DNA from: Laburnicola sp. R22_1
Taxonomy: Eukaryota; Ascomycota; Dothideomycetes; Pleosporales; Didymosphaeriaceae
Assembly: GCA_014281115.1 (NCBI GenBank)
Contig: JACONQ010000016.1
Coordinates: 1,736,001 to 1,800,000, forward strand
Direction: 5' to 3'
DNA: 64,000 nucleotides
The position numbers and the translations under genes were made by a program. Shown here piece after piece: positions 60,349 to 64,000 of the stretch. The notes beneath the pieces were generated by a model. It saw nothing but the letters and a program-made list of their open reading frames with translations, ran no database searches and was not told where the DNA came from. Positions within the stretch are counted from its first letter, which is position 1. Each line of letters opens with the position of its first letter.

Positions 60349-63300
60349 TAATTAATATAACAGAATTAAATCTAGAGTAAATACCTACCCTAATATAGGC
60401 CTTCTTACTATAACTAAAGATTAGACGCTTATCTAATATATTCTTAACCTTAATTTACAAGAATTTACGCTCTAGTGTTATAAAATAGAAGATATAGCTA
60501 ATAAACTACTAGCTATTAGGCATAGAGGCCCTATAGGTGTAAATTAGTGTAAACGCTTTATATTGCGTACGCCTAAGATAAAAATAGCCTAGAATTAAAC
60601 AAAGGATTAATAGAGGATATAATAGGAGGATCTAGAGGTAATAAATATATAGTTTTAGCTTGTAGAGGATACAAAAGCTAACTATAGTATGCTAGATAAA
60701 AATGTCTACAACTTTAATAAAATAGGCTTCTAAATAGAAGTTATTAGCTTAATAAAAGTTGTGATAGGTTTAGAAAGATATACTTAACTAATAATAATTT
60801 AACTAGGTAATTAGGAGTAGGTAATAATTATCTAAAGTATTTGCGCTGCTAGATATACTACCCTGCTATTTATTATCTATATAGGGTAAGTCTATATCCT
60901 AGCGTAGTATAAGGAGGCTAATATTCCCCACAATTAGAAGCTATCTATCTCTAATAATAGCTAGACAAATAACAAGCTTAGAGTTATGTAGTTAAAGCAC
61001 TTTAACGTGTATACAAACACGCACTAGGTAGAGTTATAGAGGCTACTAATTCTAAATAGCTATAAGAGCTACTAATTCTAGGATTTTAAGAACTACTATC
61101 TAGAATAGAATATCCTAACGCTCTATATACTAGCGCATTTATTGCATATTCTTTAGCTACTTAATATAGTTTATTTTGTACTACTAAAGCTAAAGTACTT
61201 CTAATGCGTTTAAGACTTAGTAAGAAAATACGTCTACTATATTAATAAAGAGGGCTTCCTCCTAGCCTTTCGCAATGCGTTTTTTAATATATTTATACTA
61301 GAAAACTATAAGAAGGCTTTTAAGATATCTAGCCTGATTCTATTAAGCCTAGGTGTAGTGCTAAATTGCCTAGATATGCGATTACGTACCCCACTAGAAC
61401 AATTTCTTCTTACCTAAAACTCTAAGTAACGCGGCTAAACTTAGATTCTAGATAAAATTAGTAATAGAATCTATTAAAAAATTACCTACTACTATCCTTA
61501 ATAGGCTTACGCAGCTTACAAATGGTGCTAAAACTTTTATATACTATGGTATATTGATAATAAGCTAAATTATAAAACGATATAAGCAAATAAAGGTGTT
61601 AACTAAGTAAAAATTGCGCAAAAGGAAGAGGATCTAGCAAGAAGGCACTCTAGACTTTAAATAGGTAGTAGATTAGGTAGCTGCAAGTCTATTTATAAGG
61701 GTAAATTTATTTAAGAAGGCGCGTAGTAGTAGTGCCTCTAGAGAGGCACCTTTAACATAACACTAATATAGCAAGTGTAGAGAGACTAGACACAATATAA
61801 GAACCTATTAGAAGGCTAAAGAGTTATCTTCTACATTAGATAATACGCTTGTAGAGATATTTTTAGATAGTGTTAGTAGTAATAATACTAATAGGGAATC
61901 TTAAGTTGTTATTGCTAAGAAAAACTAACCACCTTAGTGGTCTAACTAGCTTAATAGTCTAATACATTATAAATAATATTTTTATATTTTCTAGTAAATC
62001 TTTAAGGGACTATTAGAACAAAGTATAATAGGTAGTAGAGAGGTTAGATAAGATAAGGCTATACTTAGATATTAAGAAGTGTAAGTTCATAGTTACTAAG
62101 ACTAAATACCTTAAATTTATTATAGAGTATAGAAAGAAGATTAGTATAGACCTAGAGAAGATTAAGGCTATCTAGAATTAGGCCCTTTTTATAATTATAA
62201 AGGGTATTTAAAGTTTTTTAGATTTTGCTAACTTTTACTAGCGGTTTATAGAGAACTTTTTAAAAGTAGTATTATTAATAAAGTTAACTAGAAAGGAAAC
62301 TTCCTTTTTATAGGGGCAGAAATAATAGTAGGCCTTTAACTACCTAAAGAAAGTGTTTTACACTAAGCCTATACTAAACTACTTTAATTCTAAAAAGAAA
62401 GGAGTATTAAAGGCTAACTCCTTAGGCTATGCCTCTAGAGGCTACTTTTTATAGTTTAATATAGAAAGAGTCTTTAGGCTAATTATCTACTTCTTTACTA
62501 AATATATTCCTATGAAGGTAAACTATATAATTTATAATAAAAAGATGCTTATAGTTATTAAAGTAACGAAAAAGTAGTATAATATACTTTAAGCTATTTC
62601 TTATACACTTATATACACTAATTATAAGAACTTTATATATTTTATAAGGTCTAGAAGATTAGATAAAAGGTATATATACTAGGTTAATACCTTTAGCAAA
62701 TATAAAATAATATTTTAGTATAGACTAGGAACTATTAACTTAAGAGTAGATGCCCTCTTATAATACTAGTAAGATATGCCTACTAATACTAAAAATAACT
62801 AGATTAAGTTTTATAAAATTTAACTCCTTAAGAAAGTTCTTTTAAAGAATAGAAATATTACGCTTTAGATATTTGCAGCCCTAGTAATATAAGCTCTACC
62901 TAGAAGGCTTAACCCCCTTATAGAAGAAAAGACCTAAGCTAAATGTAAAAAACGCTAGTCTTCTCTTTTCTATTTACTAGAAGAGTTTCCTTCTAAACTA
63001 GAAACGCACTCCTTAGTAGATCTAAACTTAAGTAAATTATAGTTATATAGCTTAAAAAAAGATTCTATACTAAAGAAAGTAAAAAAGTATATTCTTTACT
63101 ATTAGCGCACTTTTCTTTTGTCTTTAAATCTAAAAATTGCTATATAAAAATGCGATAGGAATAATGCTAGTTACCTCTAGTACTAGAAATATAAATAGGT
63201 TCTAGACTAGAAACCTCTATAAATAATACTAGTTGCTATAGTATATAACTTCCCTATATCTAGGCATCTAGGAAGAGAGATTACCTATAAAATAGTTACT

Positions 63301-64000
63301 AAATTATACTTCTTCTTAGGAATATTAGATATTATCTATAGATTTATTAAGAACTATAATACATATAGGAGAAGTAAGCTATAGAAAGAAATACAATAAG
63401 GGCTACTAAAACCTTCTCCTCCTAGACTAGATAAAAAAATCTCTATAGACTTTATTACTAAACTCTATATAGGTAGAAAGAATATAAATATAATAGTAGT
63501 GTATAATAGACTAGGGAAAGAAATAGTTTTAGTCTCCCTACTAGATATAGAGGTAAAAACTATAGTAGAGGTATTTCTTTATTATATTATAGCCTACTAT
63601 TAGCTTTCTAACACTATAACCTCTAACTATAAAAATTAATTTGTAAGCAGCTTTTAGAGATATTTATATAAGATTATAAAAATCTAAAAAGATTATTTTT
63701 CTTTAAGTATTTAGAAACTAATAGTACTATAGAATATATAAATTCTATAATTAAGGTATATCTTTACACTTTTATATAATAGAACTAAAAGAATTAGGCT
63801 CTACACTGCCCTATAGTGTAAATAGCTATTAATAGGCAAGAAGCCACCTTTATTAAAATAGAACTCTTGTTTCTCTAGTATAGATATAATATAGACCTAG
63901 CTAAGCTAGACGCAAAGATAAAAGCTATTAACTATTATTAGTTAAATTTATAACTAGTAAAGTCTACTAAAGCTTTACTATAGAAGTTTTAAAAAGTTTT

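Larger units (their letters stand above)
58337..61904 (+). pseudogene. P3 transposase relic, split by P2
   Basis: Reads from ATG 58337 to the P2 site at 58475 and resumes at 60351; joining them keeps frame. The N-terminus shows a pogo-type helix-turn-helix (NKEDKVNLAL, then YNILRSTLTN). All three catalytic Asp positions are Asn: YNFNKIGF near 60707, LLILNSYKSY and LLNIVYFVLLK. A one-base shift lies near 61.42 kb. A degraded C-terminal zinc knuckle (YSKCRETRHNIRTY) precedes TAA at 61902-61904. There are many TAG/TAA stops. Confidence 0.88.
58258..61968 (+). mobile_element. P3: Fot1/pogo element, split by P2
   Basis: Outer ends ACATATTAGATCACCG (left) and ATGTATTAGACTATTA (right, reverse complement) with about 53-bp inverted repeats sharing CAGACCACTAAG/TAGACCACTAAG and GGTTAGTTTT. 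TA duplication at 58256-58257 and 61969-61970. Without P2 and its TA it is about 1.84 kb, the same size class as P1 and P2. It is the most decayed of the three. Confidence 0.93.
55033..64000 (+). mobile_element. G2: second Gypsy chromovirus-like copy, right end outside window
   Basis: 5' LTR at 55033-55206, leader to about 56.0 kb, Gag at about 56.0-57.1 kb, then pol. It aligns with G1 across 56.02-58.26 and 61.98-64.0 kb. The gap between holds the nested pogo elements. It lacks the E1 and E2 insertions of G1, which makes it the reference for those borders. The leader (55207-56019) contains a fragment like the L terminal module at 55530-55625. Confidence 0.88.
57110..64000 (+). pseudogene. 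Pol relic of G2, split by P3
   Basis: RT begins near 57.7 kb; YINYRVLN (usual VDYRALN, Asp now Asn) and PLPLIKEIL lie at about 57965-58040. The frame is cut at 58257 within the triplets for the YxDD box by P3 and resumes at 61971. RNase H follows to about 62.76 kb (KKMLIVIKVTKK, then VDALL), then integrase to the window edge. Dead from many TAG/TAA codons as well as the insertion. Confidence 0.82.

Overview
The window looks like an AT-rich, gene-free compartment of a filamentous ascomycete (Pezizomycotina) nuclear genome that has been heavily mutated by repeat-induced point mutation (RIP). CpA and its complement TpG are scarce and TpA is in large excess. Almost every recognisable reading frame is a transposon relic broken by TAG/TAA codons where Gln or Trp is expected, with matching Cys-to-Tyr, His-to-Tyr, Asp-to-Asn and Gly-to-Ser changes. 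I found no host protein gene, tRNA or rRNA. All alignments, repeat families and target-site duplications (TSDs) here were found by eye.

Layout. 0-1.3 kb: a young Tc1/mariner transposase on the minus strand, hardly RIPped, with two apparent introns. 1.7-10.9 kb: a Ty3/Gypsy chromovirus-like element (G1) carrying nested insertions and ending in a polypurine tract and a 3' LTR. 10.9-18.9 kb: stacked short retroposons of families E1, E2 and E3, plus a complete Fot1/pogo-type element (P1). 19.0-31.3 kb: a 12.3-kb Gypsy-like element (G3) with both LTRs. 31.3-54.5 kb: several copies, some inverted, of a large unclassified repeat (L), riddled with E1, E2, E3 and short S insertions. 55.0-64.0 kb: a second copy of the first Gypsy family (G2), whose RT gene is split by a pogo element (P3) that itself holds another pogo element (P2). 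G2 runs off the right edge.

The most unusual content is three dispersed families, E1, E2 and E3. They are about 1.1-1.26 kb long, have precise ends and lie between TSDs of roughly 9-15 bp. Each family shares one constant end with shorter copies; for E2 many short copies (S) are only 111-125 bp. The constant end of E1 carries an A-run. This is the pattern of target-primed reverse transcription by a LINE-type machinery, yet no autonomous LINE is visible. E1 and E2 are related and share a stem-loop followed by a T-run next to the point where the short copies start.

The relics let a relative history be read: G2, then P3 into it, then P2 into P3; an old E3, then a newer E3 inside it; S inside S inside S. 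Against this uniformly RIPped background, two segments stand out as nearly free of RIP: the Tc1 copy and a roughly 0.3-kb island at 41.1-41.4 kb, which is an insertion relative to the sister copy of repeat L.
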